The notes under the pieces: generated by a model
The model's database searches: none
What the model was told of the DNA's origin: nothing
What the model saw: only the letters and a program-made list of their open reading frames with translations
From: Liolophura sinensis
Lineage: Eukaryota > Mollusca > Polyplacophora > Chitonida > Chitonidae
Length of the DNA stretch: 60,000 nucleotides
Direction of reading: 5' to 3'
Assembly: GCF_032854445.1 (NCBI RefSeq)
Contig: NC_088295.1
Location: forward strand, 15,303,385 to 15,363,384
Translations under genes and position numbers: made by a program
Shown here: positions 36,701 through 52,477 of the stretch, piece after piece
Position numbering within the stretch: the first letter of the stretch is position 1
How the letters are laid out: every line of letters begins with the position of its first letter

Positions 36701-39700
36701 TCAAACCAAACGTAGTGAATGAAGAAACTTTTGTTGATATAACTATGCAGCAGTCAGATAACCCAGATCATGAATGAGTATTGATTTTAATTTCAAGAAA
36801 CCAATTTATTTTTTATAATGTGTACTCAAGAAGTATGTGCATAAGGCTAATGAAGAACTGATTTGTCTCTACATAGGGTGGGGATTGAGGTTGTAATAGT
36901 CATCATTTCCATAGGGCATGCAGGGGAAGAGCTACTCCTGAGAATCCTTAGCAAGACACTGCCATTTTACACCAAAGCTAACAAAATAGCCTTTTTAGCC
37001 AAGTCTTACTGGCTGTTAACAGTCGCCCAATGGTTTCCCATTGATCAGCCATTGATCTGTTGCGGTCAAGATTGGCAATAATTTGAGCTAACCTGCTATC
37101 ATTACGACTAATCAATGTGGATCCGGTAATGGTCACTTTTTTCTCATCGACCTAACCTCCAACAGCACTGTTTGATTACCATTTACTTTGGGCTTCATTT
37201 GATCACAGCAAAAGCCTGGCCATTAAAGCTAATTTACTGACTTCCCTCAAGAGACTATAAGGCACAATAGCAGAGCATAGATCAGTCAAGTTAAGCCACC
37301 CTTCTCTACAAATACACTCACAATACTGGCATAGTCTCACCTCTAAAAGGTAATTTTTTCACCTGCCGATTATGAATGGCATAGGCCACCGCAGTTAGAT
37401 AAATTGTTTGATGTTAAAAAATCTGTTTACTGAAAAACACATTTGTTAAACCAAATCTATATTTGTACTGAAGTAACAACGCACCAATCTTGAACTACAA
37501 ATAAATAACTCCCTTTCATGAGTGTGCGAGTGCACAATGAGAGCATTTTGTACACTCAAATATTAACAAAAATGTATCAGTATCTTAAATGATATCAATA
37601 AAAAACTTGTCCTTAAAGCAAAATCTTACACATGCATATATCTTAATTAAGACTTAATGTAGTTCCAATATTTTAGAAAAATCGTGTTGAACAAGAAATC
37701 AGACAAGCTGGAACATGCTGAGATATTTATCTATCTGATAGTAACAAATGACTCGTACCAGACAATAACCATCAAATCAAATCACCAGTTGTAACATGAC
37801 CCTGCGTCTAACAATCAGTCAAGCACAATAGATATTTTATCTCTGTGAAAACTACATTGGAATTGACCTTTTTTAATTCCCGGTGGTCAGATATAAGCGA
37901 GCTGATATCAGCCTTTACATATGGTCCAGTATCAAGAGGATTACTCCCATCGATAGCTTCAATCAATCAAATCTGCAATGGCAACCAAGCGGGGCTTTCC
38001 TACACAGCTCTGATTGTTCCCTGTCTTCACTACTTAAGACTGTTACAGATAGCTATCTTTATTGTAACTGATTGTTGGAAGGAAACTGGTTTTCGCTAAG
38101 CTCTAATCTTAGAATGCAAATGCAATTAACAATGTTCTGCACTGTGTCTAATGTCAATGTGTTAAGTAAAGGTATCATGTAGATAGAAAGGACAGATATG
38201 TAAGTTGATGCAGTATAGCCATGTGCTAAAGATCAGAATGGCATAGGTTTAGACCAAGTACCCCGAGGTCACTCCACCACTAATCCCACCCACATAACTA
38301 CACTTATTCACTGAAGTTGAGTTTCCTTTCTGATGCTACAGAACACTCTATCATCAATGTAACTTTAGGGAGCAAGGCCTTAAACCTTAATTTGTACTGG
38401 TCTTTATTTCATCTTGCAACAATTAATTTTTACACACAGCAAATTTTTATAAATGACAACTCAGAATAACAGAACTGTTTCGATATCTTTCAAAATTAAA
38501 GATGTAACTTAATTCCAAAAAAGGGGTCATCTGCATCAAAATGATCAGTTTAAAAGCAGTAATATTGACCTTGGGGGTAGTTGTTTATTTGAGGTGGGGA
38601 ACCTTCCTTCCTTGACAACCCCAGAGAAAGGAAGACTCTTCCTCCTCCCTCACTGTATGGGCTCTTAACCAAACACTCCCTGGGTAAGGCACTGTTTGAT
38701 GGCTCTGGCAAGGGTCATGGGCTGGTCAGATATTGTGTAAACACAGTTAAATGACAGTAATAGTCATCTTTATTGACCAGACCACCACAATCTTTCATCT
38801 TTTAAACGGGCATATTTCAACCCTGTCCATTACTTGTCTGGTTGTTTACAAAGGGATCAATTTTTATAAACATCAGATTAAAGGGAATTAACTTGTCAGA
38901 GGGAAATTCAAACCTGACTGGCACCACATACTGGTCATCTACTCTCAGACAAGTGTTTTGAATTCCTTCTGTACCAAGGGGAATGTTTAATAGATCTTTT
39001 ATTACTTTCAGAAATCAGTGCTTATCTTTATTGCCATCAGAGACTGGTCTGTAAGCTTTATTTATGGATTTTCTTAACATACATCCCCAATATAAAACTC
39101 ACCCTGGGAAAAGGGAACCCCCTTTGGGCACCAATAAGAAACTCTTCAATAATTTAAGAAAAAAACCCCACACAGATGAAAAAACAGTTTATTTCATTGT
39201 GTGTTCTTAAGAACAGGAAAAGGGCTAGTTTTAGTCACAATGGTACAAATATATGCTCATGCTGAATACATCACTTTTAGGACTTGTTAGAGTGACATTT
39301 GCGTATCACTGTCTGTTAACTTACACACATGTACAGGCACACTGGATATCTGACAAGCTTTGTCATTTGCTCCTGTCCCATAACTCATCCTCTCTCAAAT
39401 TTTGAGATTTTTGATTTCCCCAAACAGCCCGTCTCCTAGTTTATATGCCATCTGCTCTCTAAATGGACAAATCTGCTTCAAGGGGCAAGAGATTGGCAGA
39501 AGTTGTTTACTGGAAACCGACAGACCTAATACTGGCTGTCTCGGCCACATTTATCTAATGGTTTTGACAGAAATCTGCATCTGGCAGTCTCCCAACTTGA
39601 TTCCCTCATGCCACTGACCAGAAAGACAATGTTTTAACTAGAACTGGCAGCTGCAATATTATACATAAAACTGAGAAGCCAGAATACGCTTATACACTAA

Positions 39701-42605
39701 CCTATAGGTAAAACCTTCTTCATATTCATTAAAAAAAAGCCAGTAAACTGTTCCAAGAAATAATGGCAAGAAAGAAACTACTAAAAATACAATTCTCAGG
39801 CGCTTGAATATTCCACTACAAGCAAATGTTTTTAGGCACAGCTCTCTTTAAACTAAACTAACCAATGTCACAACCTATTCACGCCTGAGCTTAAATCAGA
39901 ATTACAGGAAGCCAGTTACCTGAGCCAACATTCCTATAATTTAATTACCTGACAGCACACCTGTCATTAACTCTAATAATTGTCAACTAGGCTATGTCCC
40001 GCCCTAATTTACATGTATGCAGTTTTCATCAGTCAAACACTATAATTAACCTGCCAAACTACACCACAAGGTGATTGTTTCATACAGACTGAACCAGAAT
40101 GCAATGAAGAATGAACTGGAACATTATTCTGAAGGGAAGAAGTATTTAGGTTTGGAGGTATATGAGGTAGCCTGAGATGCTTATGTGTGAGCAGAACTAT
40201 TACTGACTCAGGTGCACAGCTGCTATTGGAGGCCGACACCTGTAGAGTGATCTGAATTGTGCACCTGTTGACAAAGAGTTACAGAGGGGAGTTGGCCATG
40301 TGAAGCCAGTCAGCTGGAACAAAACTGCACGCTATGCGTATAATATCACCCATCTACACGCAACGGGCACATATCTGCTCCTGCACATAGCCACTTTACG
40401 ACCAAATACCAGTAGAAAATACACCTGATTTTCCATTTAAATGAATACCTGGAAACTCTGCCAACTTCCTTCAGGAAAAGCCAATAAAAAGCTAGGTTAT
40501 GGTATGGACAGAAATGCCTGGCAGAAATAATGTGACACATTATTTTAGCCATATGGATGCTAATAAATAATGGTCCACACAAATTAAAATGCTTTCCATG
40601 TTCCAGGCAGTAGAGAGGACAGTGTAGCGGTGTGGGCTAACTGTCTGGGCCAATGGTTTGATACCCATCAAAATTTATTGAAGTTCTCTTTATCTGTGTT
40701 ATCAGTGGACCAGTAGCTGGCTATCCAGTGTGATTAGCTCACCCGACCCCTCTAGTCATTTTCTCTAGGTAATGCTGTAGCAGTCACTTGAATCCTGCCA
40801 TAATGAGGACCTTATGATGGGCCAGGCCTGGTAAATTACCCATCTGCAGTGTCTAACACTAGCCTGTAAATACCTTGAGAAAATATTTACTTAGAGAACA
40901 CTGGACCTTACAGCCAGCCAGGCCTTTGAGGGTTTGCTTTCCTGCTGAAGGGCTTTCGGATGTCAAGTCTTTACAAACTCAAGCCATTCACAGCCACCAG
41001 GCCTCGTTCTGTTCTCCTTTCTTCTCTGCTCTCTAATATTGATAGAGGAACAAGCCCCATTTATCTCCCATGAATTCACTCTCCCTTCTCAATTGGTTAG
41101 AGCAGTAGAAAACTGGTTTAGTCAGGCTGACAGTCATTCAAGCCAGGCTTAAGAGCCAGCTAATCACCAGCTGTATATTGTAATAACTACATCAAATAGC
41201 CTAGTAAGACAGTCTAAGTCTGGTGACAGCTTCAAAAAACAGCTATATAGTAAATAAATTCGGAAATAAATTTGAACTTTAACTTAGTGCACTTTATCCA
41301 CATCAGAAAAATAGCCCAAAGCAATAAAAGCAGTCAAGTGTTTCTTTCTTTGTTAATGGCTTTCACAAACCTAAAAAAATGGATAAAACTTGAAGTATTT
41401 CATCATGTATTATGCAAAAAAAAAAGAAAAGAAAAGACAAATAAACTCTGGTTTTCATTATGAAGATGTGGTTGATGTGTCAGTGTTTGACTTCATTTAG
41501 GGAATGTCTTAAGGATGGGTATGATCAGTTTTATTGTGTGAAACTAATAGTGTGATGTCATGCATGGATGAAGAAATTCACTGGGCTGTGAAGAATTTCC
41601 TAAAATCTCTCCAAAACAGTTTCACTTAATTCAATTTAATGACATTTCTCTGACACTATTATCAACTTCATCTATGTAGCATTCACACAATCTCGCTAGG
41701 GGCTGAGGAAGTGAAAAAGTAATGACAACCTTCTCAGATCAAACTTCAACAGATAGGTAAAAGCTCAAATTAGACATGTTTAGAACTGCCACAAATGAAG
41801 ACAAATCAAGACAATTCTTTGATATTTCTCTGCTGTCTTTAAATAGATAAATTCTGACCCACTTTTGGAACCCGTTCGATAGCACAGCATTTTAGAAGAT
41901 ATCAAATGGGATGTTAAGGCAGAAGGCAGTGTTCCAGCACAGGTATCTAGTGCTGATCTATTGGTTCAGTTCACAGCTGGACCATGTAACATGCAGCTAA
42001 TGTATCTTGTCTAGCAGTTCCAAGTGGTTCCAGGAATGTATGTAAACATATCACAGAGTACAGCACTTGACTAACTTTCCATACCATTATCAGTTGCTCA
42101 CTTAAAATGCCTGGTATTTCTCCAGTAGTCTTACCTGTAAGACTTTATATAAGGCCTCCTATATCTGTGCCATGTTAATCTTTTGTGCAATTTATCTTAG
42201 CAAACAACAGTAGCTAGAATCTTGAAGATTGTTTTTTATCTGAGTTGTGGGATTTCTAAAGTGTGAGTGGCCCCTCGTTTGGAGGTAAGTGCTGTCAGTA
42301 GCTCTTACATGGCCCATTCCCAGGCTCTTAAGGACTCCCTTACCAGTCTTTGTCCACAAGCTTATTATGCAAGAATGTTGAAACAGAATTACACAGGGAA
42401 CCTTTTCTATCAGATTACCCCTGTGGTAAAATTCAATCCCTGAAGAGATAAAAATCTTGAGTTGGTTGGTTACCTAAGCATTGGCTTACAATGGATGGTC
42501 ACTGGTAGGGCAGAGATTTGACAGGATATAGTGATCAACTAGCTGGGTGTACCCTAAAGGGCCGGGAGGACAAGTTCAGGTGTGGTTTGGTGTGTGGTGT
42601 GTGTA

Positions 42606-42621
42606 GGGGGGGGGGGGGGGG
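42606..42621 (+). repeat. Poly-G tract after a GT-rich stretch
   Basis: A run of about 16 G preceded by TGTGGTGTGTGTAG. It could form a G-quadruplex and is prone to length errors. Confidence 0.93.
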
Positions 42622-45600
42622 AGCCAAGGGGATTACACCTGAGTAGCTTCTTCTCTTACAACAAAACCCATCTGTATTCATACTAATGATGCAGAGATCA
42701 TAAAAAGCAAGTCTGAACCTCAGATGGAGATTTCCATTGTCAATCAGGCTGTCAAAATGATGGATGACAACTTCTGGCATTTGCACTGGAAACGGTCAGT
42801 TCAGACAAACAAATGGACAATCTACATTTGATCTGAACAGATTAAACTTCATAGCTTGGGGACATATACCTAAATTACATTTTACTGAAGGCACTTAAAG
42901 AACCTGTTTTATTGTCCTATCCCTTAAACCAATTAAGCCTTCTACATTAGGTTGGTTTTACCTCATGAAACCTTCTTGTCCAGTCAATCACAATTAATCC
43001 GGGATCTATCAATGCTGACACTGCTAGACCCCCAGGTATATAGTTTATCTTCTGTCCTGTCATTTCAAGCTGATTACAAAGAGATTGTAAGCAATATCAT
43101 TAATTTACAAAAACATTTCATAGCTAGGTTCATATTCATCTGTCCGAATTTAGTTGAAGTTTTACATGTTTGAGGAAATCCAGGGGAAAAGAAGAAAGTA
43201 CACTCCCTCACAGGAACATTATTTAAACACATCTGGATGGTCAATTATTTCAAAAAAAGGTTCCTGAAATAAAACTACTTTTACACAACGAACAGATTAA
43301 AGACTAAACTATGCCCCCAAATACACTACAGAATCCAATGTAATGCAAACTGACCATCAAGTACCAATAATGTTAAGTAAGAAAAATCCTTCAATCAAAA
43401 AATCTGACTTCAGCTCTGTACATTCCAAGAAATGATCAACTAAAATTCCTAAGAGCATTGAACTGTCTGCCACGAATGCTCTTTAATTACTTGATATGAG
43501 GGGAGTTTGTTCCCACAGGTGTATAGTTTCACACTATTGGTAAGGTTTTATTGTAAACCTGGCAGGCGCAGGGCTCCAGTATTCTGCTGTGCAGCAGACA
43601 GTTTGCCCAGGCTGGTGTCAAATATTCTATGCCCTCACCCCCAGTTGGCCTGGCTGGTTTGCTCACATTGACCAACCACTGGCGACAGAAATCCTAATGC
43701 TTTTGTACAAGCAAAACAGCAGCATTCAATTATTCGTTAATGTAACAATACCCAACTGCATATAGCCAAACTGCTTTTCATGCAACAAAAGTGCAACTGA
43801 TTGCAGCTGTTATGAACATTTTTTTTTAAATTTATTACCAGATGTATCACAAACGCATACCTTTGGGACTGCCCCAGCTTGTAACGTATTTCAATCCTGT
43901 CTCCACTTTGGAAAATATAAATGTGATGAAAGACTGAGGTTTTAAAATAGTCACTACAATGGTGGCGACAGACAAATGAGAGATAAGTGTAAAGCGACAT
44001 TAAAATAGAACAAATTATACGTGCAGAAAACAATTCATTCAGATAGAATGAGTTTACTACGTGTAACATATTTCCTGACTTGTTTGAATGGCATAAAAGC
44101 AGTTGAGATGATGAACATAAAGTACTGTAGGTTCTATTGATGACAAATTCATTTGTTCTCTATATGCAACATTTTGGTGTCAATCCTAGCTCTTGAAAAT
44201 GGTTATAGCCTTCTGTGCTTACTGGAAATGCATGAAGTTCATATAGACAGGGACTTCATGAAAAATATTTTCCTTAGGGGTAACCCATCCAACCATTCAA
44301 AACACTGTACTCTTAAGTTTTCATGAGCTTTTTGGGAATTTTTTTTGTTTCAGTGTTCATTTCTTTAATAACTCTTTCATGACCCACAATTTAAAAAAAA
44401 TTGCCTATTGACCAAATCTATTTTCTCTGGGTTACTCCTACAAAGAATTTTTAATGATCGCCCAATAGGTACTTTGTGATTGCCATATTTATTGCAAAGG
44501 TTTGGTACAGAAATCACAAAGTCAGTTTTATATTTATCTTATCACACATTTGGTTCTCACAAACTCTTCCGTTTGTGCAAGGCCTGAATCAACTATTCCT
44601 GTCAGAAACTCTCCCATTATTCCCTGTAGAACACAAGCCTAACCCTCTAATGTCTCTTGTTTGCAGGCACAGTTTTATATCCATCACCTTTCTCTCCTGA
44701 TTTTTAACAGTTATAAACTAGCACAAGTAACAAAGCTTGTAGGACAAGAGACAGACTGGCAACTGTGGACAGAATTGCGCCCCTGGCCACAACAGAAGGG
44801 GTCCACTGCACACTGGCACTTTTCTTTTGAACTCCCAGTCAACTGGACTTCAAGACTGACTTTCACTCCAGCAGGAAAGTGGTAAATGTTTATCTACAGT
44901 AATAATCAGACATCTGATTTTCTTTTATTCTCCCCTCAAGCTGGGCCCTCCAAAATTAGCTAGGCAATTTTTATGTGTTGTGTGTACCTTCATACATGGG
45001 GCTGGTCCCTTTTCTTACTACATGCCCTTAGGCAATTTGGAGAGTAGCCTTTTAACAACTCACACATTCACAGACTGTGTACAGTTAACGAAACTATATC
45101 GGATCCGAAAATCTGAACTTTAGATAGCCCCCAGAAGAAAGGGCAAAAAATTTAGTGGCTGCAGAGAGCCAACTTACCTAACTTTACAAAGCAATAATAT
45201 GAAGCTTCTGATCCCTGGTTATATGATAGTTCAGTATACCCAAACACCATGTCTTAATTGTGGGATAAGAAAGTGAAAAGTTGGGCTTAACTTCAGCAAG
45301 ACACAGTCTGTCATGTAAAACACTCAGCAGTTCCCTCAGAAAAACAAGACAGAAAGAGGCATCAGCAACACCTATTAACACATGATTTTGACTTTGTAAT
45401 GAAAAACAGCACTGCTTGTCTTGTTCCGAAACTTGAGAAAAGTTTTCTCCTTGATTTCCAATGGGGCTGTCAGTTAGATACTCTTGGCCAATTAACAGGT
45501 CAGGGCACACCTGTGCAGGGCGGCCACCTGGTGGTGGGATACTCAAAGGGAGCTCATCCCTCACACCACTTAGGCCAGCGGCAGGAAGGCCCATCCCGGC

Positions 45601-48600
45601 CAGCCTTCGTGTTTTAGTCCAAACAGCGAACACACAAGCAGCCCCTTTCAGGAAGCTGGTACCAAAACTGTGGCATCAGAGATGCACATATAAGAAGCTG
45701 ATGGTTTGAATTCTATTGAAGTTGCTAGTTCCAGGGACTATTCTTCTCAGCCGATCAGGGGCGTATTCTGTGGCTATCAGGTGGTGCATGGGATTAGAGC
45801 ACCAGGCTCACATGTGGGAGGGGTAAGCGGGTGGGAGAGGATTCCTGCGTCTGTCAGCCAGCCTCTCTGCTCACTCTCAAGATGAGCCATTACCACAGCT
45901 GCTAATAGCACCAGCTTCTTGTCCCCATTACTGCCAGGTTTGTTTTTCAAGTAAACACACGACCATAAACAAAAACACATTTGATACAAAATTGCAAATT
46001 ACTACATCTTTGAAGGAAGTTTATATGCTTGCACTTGTTCTGTCTAGGCGTGTTTTACTTACATGCAGTCAGCCAGACTGGACCCCACATCATCATACAT
46101 CTGTATCCTGGTGCTTTTGACATGTCTTCCAGTGTTGAGTACAACTTGCACTACTCATTATGAAAATAACATCCTAGCTACTAGTCTGATTAAATGATTT
46201 CACAGAGCAAATGTCTAAAATGTTGTTTTGGTGTGTTTAAAGATAACTATAACATCCAGGCAATGTCACAGTTAGATTTTCAGACGAAGAGTTGGCTAAA
46301 TAAATCTTTTGCTCTCTCAAGTCATCATGTACAAATAACTGCACACCATTATTTTGTAACCTGCCATGCATATGGACAGAGGTTACAGGGGCCTATGACC
46401 GAAGGAAAACAAAGGCACGTGCGTAATGACATTAACATGACCTTCATCTACACATGACCAACTATCACCTTACGTATCTTTTCAATCTACTGGAAATTGT
46501 ACAGAGAATTTTTGCAGATGTGGCCAGACATTTACCCTGGAACAGAATTATCCAACTAGCATTTCCCATACCAAGAGCAGAATCTCAGTGTACTGAATTC
46601 AGACTTTACTAAAGGCAGGCATAAGGATAAACAATCAAAAGTATTTAGTTTACTGACAAATTAGAGAAATACAAATATTGCTGGAATGCATGTAATGAGG
46701 GAAGGCAGGGTGAAACTGAATTTGTTATGAAGCCTGAAGTCTGTGGACTAGAAAAAACCAAGGTAAGTTTCATCTTTCAGGACAAACCCAGAAAAAGTGA
46801 TTACATAATAATGGCTGTAGTTTTTTGTTGCTCTTTGCTTTTTTGCCAAGGCTATAGCTATGACAAGCCATACCATTCTCCCTCTAGAAAACACATAGCA
46901 GCACACAGCTCATAATAGCTTGACAAGTTTTTTGTGAATCAACTTCCTCTGGATAATGCTCAGAAACTAGGGAGGAAAGTGACATAAGAATTCGACTAAC
47001 CCAAGCGAAGCGTCAGAGAGAAAGTACAAGGCCTATCGGGTAATCTATCATTGTTTTAACACTTGTCAGCCAAGATAACAGTCAGCATTGACTACAGGTG
47101 AGTAACACTGGCTTCTGTGACATTACATTCTGAAGTCTACAGTAACACAAATTAGCGGAAGAACTGAACATTGAATTTTCATACAAATTCTTTCGATAAG
47201 CCAACAGGGTTGTGGTTTGATAATATAGTAGATCCTTTACGGTATTTCTCAATTCAAATCCTTTTGATCCTGCCCACAACAACTCCCAATGATGATAATT
47301 ATAAGAATCTTTGTCGACAATCGAACACTTGTAATTATGTTAAATGATAGGCTTCCCTTAATAATATGGGCCATTATTTTCTCTGATATTTTAGTCTTTA
47401 TTGTAGTTTCATCTCTGTTTCTTTTTACATTTGGCTTTCTTGCAGGCTTGCGCCTGAGCGTGCCGACCTGAAAAGTCTGGTTCACTATGGAGGTTGTTAC
47501 TGTCTGTTGTTTGGCCCTCGTCTTTCTTCTTAGAATAAAGACAGTCCAATCCTGATAACGCTCGTTTACTCAGGTACGATGTCCTCCTTACTTTAGCCCG
47601 ACGTCATACAGCCTTTATGTATGACTAATGCTTCAACTCAATTTGCCAACCATTAGCCTCCCTTTGTCTACAGTCCTTGCCAGACAGAGCTCCATTGCAT
47701 AACTGCACTTTACAGGTCCGTGTGGTCGGTTACAACCATCGACCCCGGCACTAGATACGCTCAGCACGTGGATTCCAGCAGGTCAGTCATGCAACTGCCA
47801 TGCTCCGTGTTTACAACAGAACCTTCAGAGCAGAAAATGTCTAAAATGCATTTCATCTGAACTTAAGATACAACTCTTTCTTTGGGTTTTGTTTTCCCAG
47901 CTTGCCTGCCACAAAGACGGAAGATTTCTAAATAGCAGGCACTTTTAACCAAGCCACTGGCCAGCTACAGGAAAGGGATGGCGGAGCTAATGAAGAAAAG
48001 AAATATTGGGAAAAAAATAATTTAAAGGCACGAAGTCATTGATGGCATATTGCTGCGGTGATCATTAAAGGACAAGGAATAAAGCCTTCAAAAGACGGAT
48101 TAATTGGGGGATGAGAGCAGCTTGTGGACTTCCACTTGAACAGGCCTGGTCCCAGCAGAGAGCCTAGAACCCTGACTCACTCCATCTGCCAGACACCATT
48201 CACAAAATATTAGCCTAACATTTATTGTGGAATGGCCTTCAGCCATGGCCATGGACACTTTCTAGGGTCTTCCCTCTTGTCACTTGATTACCTTGCGTCA
48301 ATGCCCCCCTAATAATCCTCATGAGCCTACCCCAATTCTTCAAGTCTCTCTCGCAAACGTATCCCCTCCTTCTATTGACCACAGAGCAGCTTTTCTCTAA
48401 TCCGCCATGGGATTACGAGCTTTCCCTTATATTACAACTAAATTGACAAAATTTGTTCCAGTCAAATCCATTTCACACAACAGATTTTCAGTTAAATATC
48501 CATCAATTAAACATCAACCTCACAACTAATGAAGCCAGCAAGACATAGCATTAAAGTCATTGTGATCAGATTCATACAGAAACAAACCAATCAAGTTCCA

Positions 48601-49467
48601 AAAGGTTAACATAATTACCCTATTTTGCTTTAAGTCAACAATTACTCAACTTAGAACAAAAAGGGTCTGCACAGTGTTCAAAATGTATTTTATGTGCTGC
48701 CTTAAAAATAAATTGTCACAGATGTATGACTTCAAAAATGTATGGATGTAGTCTACTACTTAAACTTTGTTCATATCAAATAGATACTTCCCTGTGCCAT
48801 GCGAGAAAAATTCATGAAAGTTGTGAGTAAGAAGCATATATATGTATCAACATTAAAGCCCTTTACCAAGCTGTCCTTGGTCTTGCCTATATGCTCAGTA
48901 TAGTGACTACCTACCATTCTCAAGTTCCTTAGAGGCCACATAGTAAAACAATTCTGTATTTATTTGGCTTATCAAACTCAGGTCATACCTTTAACCCAGC
49001 CTAAGTGTGTGTAAATTGTCATCGGATTACCTCAGCTATTTACCTGTCCACTTTATAACAGGTTCCTCCTACATACATGACTGGCAGGCTAAACTGAACA
49101 CTAATGTAACTATGCCACTTGTCCCAGAACTTCAACCAGCAGATAAATCACTATGATAAGCCCATACAAAGACAGTTGCTGACTTACAGTATAAACAGTA
49201 ATCTACAACTCAAAACATCTGACTAAGAGCAGTTCAAAACAAAATCTAATAGATTTGCAATGTTGTGTTAAATTATGCATGACAAAGCAGTTTTAAACAT
49301 AGCATTTTATATTGCAGTATATTTATATTATTAGATTTTAATAAATATTTGAAAGTAAAAAATAATTTTACAAAGTACAGAAAGGGATAATAAATTTAAC
49401 ATGCAGATTTAAAAGTACAAAATTTTAATCCAAAATGTTTAGTTAAAAGTTGACACTTGGCTTTAAT

Positions 49468-49492
49468 AAAAAAAAAAAAAAAAAAAAAAAAA
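49468..49492 (+). repeat. Poly-A tract
   Basis: About 24 A after TTAAT, followed by CACCCC. No recognisable retroposed body lies to its left, so it may be a simple tract, not a retrocopy tail. Confidence 0.9.
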
Positions 49493-50810
49493 CACCCCAA
49501 AAAATCAATGAAAATCATTACTTTAGTAGTCTGTCAGCGATATTTTCCCCTGTTCCTTGCAAGAAAATTAACTTTTACCAGCAAATTCGTAATAATGGCA
49601 GCAAATTGATGGTAATTTAATAAAGTGGCTGAGCGCATTTGAAATCCAGCTAAACACCAATTACCCCATTCTCTGAACCATGCCTGATTAGATTAATTAC
49701 AGGGGTAGAATAGATTATCTTAACTAACCATATAACTTGCATCTGCCCTATGTCCCTTCATCAGTTCTGCACTTTAGGGCTTTCTTTCTAACTTGGCACA
49801 GGTACATGTATAAAAGGACCTGCATGTCCTCCCACTTTCATTCTCAGTGGCAGATGCGCTAAGCATGACCCACAAATATGAACTCATATTTCTCTGTAAT
49901 CAAATTTTATAACACATCATTACAGTAGCCCCAGACATTCGTGCTTCAAACAAAGTGATAATTGCAATCCACTCTGCATTATCGCTTAAATGCTTGGCTA
50001 AAGGGAACTGACAGAAATGAAATTAATAAATTCATCCTGTCTTATACCTGTCCACTGGCTGTGCTCAAAATTTCCCTGAATTACTGTATTGTTAGGTTCA
50101 GTCAGAATTTCATCATTTATAATAGAAGTCTATTGCACAATCCTCAATTAATGATACGTTGAATTTAGTACAAACTGTACAGGTTACAAAGGCTAAGGAC
50201 TTACAGGAAATGAGAGACCCACAATTTGCTGTTAGACAATATACCTTCCATTAAATTATATATCACACACAGTAAGAATTTAACTTGCTGTGCTTCTTTG
50301 TCTCCTGTTTTAGAAGATACCATACCACAGACATAAAAATCCTTAATACAACATTTTGCTCACTGTTTTTTGAAACAGAAATATTGGTAGGTAGATTTAT
50401 TTATTTTCACACCTACACATTACTAAAGCAGTAGGCCTATGTGTATATCCATCAGTCTACAACATGTCTTTGTTAGATCTCATCAAAATGTATTTCCCAT
50501 TAAAATAGGTAGCTATTTAGAGACAGATTTACTAGGTGCCCTTTGGAAGACTCACACTGTGAACACAGCCATGTCTCTGAATTCAAATGAGGGTTTGCTT
50601 GAGTGCACCATCTCGGAGCAAACTCGTGTATAGCAAACACTGGATGAGTAGGCTGAGTTGAATGTAGCAGGTCAACACCAAGATTACCAACTGGGTGAAT
50701 CTTAGGATAAACATTGATCAACATTAGGTAGAGAACAAACATTGATGACATCTTTCTCTACCCACCTCAGTGAAAGTCTCCAGTCTCCATGATTAGATCT
50801 GCCTTATGTA

Positions 50811-50839
50811 ACACCAATCAAATAAATAAATAAATAAAT
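50811..50839 (+). mobile_element. Possible SINE tail remnant
   Basis: ACACCAATCA followed by AATAAATAAATAAATAAAT matches the 3' end of the SINE copies elsewhere in the window. The sequence to the left does not clearly continue the core. It is either a very short 5'-truncated copy or a diverged one. Confidence 0.4.
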
Positions 50840-52395
50840 TTGCTCAGAATGCTTAATAAACAGTATTTCCCCATCATAAAGTATTTAATTTTCTCCCTTT
50901 TTATTTAGGCCATATACCTTTTTTTTTTCATAAAGTAACACTTTTCATATTTTTAATATAGTATTTTTTAAATATCTCCATATTTATTAAATTGGTTATG
51001 ATGTATCAGTATCATATTTTCTCCCAATATCATTTGGGCCCTATGCTTTTTCAAAAAAAGTAACATGTAAATTGATAACACCCCCAAATTGATTAAATTT
51101 GCAATCATGTATCATTATCATAGTGGTCAAAATTATTAATTGTGGATGGAAGAATAGAATTTACATTCAAATAAACTCCCTTGTAATTGGACAATATTTA
51201 CCAAACTTCAGCAATGTCAGTGTATCTGTTAAGAAGCTATAAATGTACAAATACAGGACAGGTCTATATAACTTAATGAATCTTCAGAGGTTACAAGCTT
51301 TAGGTCTATACTATATTTTTAAGGCTTGTTTACTTTTATTTTATGCAAGTGGAGTTAGAAAAATATCTAAAAAAATAAACTTCCCACATAAATGATTTTT
51401 CTTAAAGCTCAATCTTTTCCCCCAAAATTCAAGTTCCGCTCATATCTAGAATTTATATCATACAATTTCCATCAAGTGACGTGAGCACCCAGCCTCTCAG
51501 CAGAATTTTCATCTTTAAACACACGCCATGGGCATTTTCTCGTGCAGTTTAAACTCAAACCTCTACTCTTCTAGTCGGAAATGAGTTGTTTTCCAGCCTG
51601 GAGACTGTGCTCTTGGCAAATGTCGTCCCGCCATTTTGACCCAGCATAATGACCTTTAACCTCAATGTAGGCGGACAGATCTATATGCTACGAGCACATC
51701 AGCCAGCCATCTCCTTTCTCTTTTACAATAATTGAATGAGAAATTTGACATTTTTTCACTGAATATATAATCTTATATATGACACAGGCCTGCGAATGAA
51801 ACTAATCATGCTAAAATCATATAGCGTTCTATACCATTTGTAAACAGGCGAAATGTATTGGTCATGCAATTTAGGCCCGCTGGAAGCCCGTAAGTACTTT
51901 AGGCTAGGTGTTGATAATTTTTGTCGTTTAAACATGTGTGAAATGGAAGCAATCTTTCAGAACCCTGGCTTCCTTTCTCGTAAATCCAGATAAGAATCCC
52001 AGTTTGGGTGACAAAAACACTGCCCTGCATCCGCCGAGTTGGCATTGTTTAGTGGGAGAATATAACAAATCTCCTGTGTGGCAACGATCACAGCCAATTC
52101 CAGCTTCCGACAGACATTCAGGTGATGTCAATGTCAACACCGAAGTTCTACAAAACACCATAAATTTAATTCAAATTTTTTTCAAAAATTTTCAGAAATA
52201 ACTTGACGTGAAGCCATTATATGTGTGATATAATAACGCAGGTGCATGTATTCCTTTTAAAAAATAACATCACAACTCAAAACTAGTCCAAGCAACCCAT
52301 TTGACTACAGCGCATTTTAAATTACACAAATCATGTATTTTTTCTTTTCAATTAAATCAAGAAAAATCACATTAATATATCGGCCTTAATAGGCC

Positions 52396-52409
52396 TACAT
52401 ACATACATA

Positions 52410-52474
<65 letters not shown>
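52396..52474. repeat. Long AT microsatellite with ACAT leader
   Basis: Three CATA-type units lead into about 31 uninterrupted AT units, ending exactly where the SINE copy begins. Open frames here that read Ile-Tyr repeats are artefacts. Confidence 0.96.

Positions 52475-52477
<3 letters not shown>

Noticed and set aside
46810-46915. Plus-strand start MAVVFCCSLLFCQGYSYDK considered as a small secreted protein gene
   Set aside because: It is a short frame with no homolog that I know. The hydrophobic residues come from a T-rich tract, and no splice or promoter support is seen.
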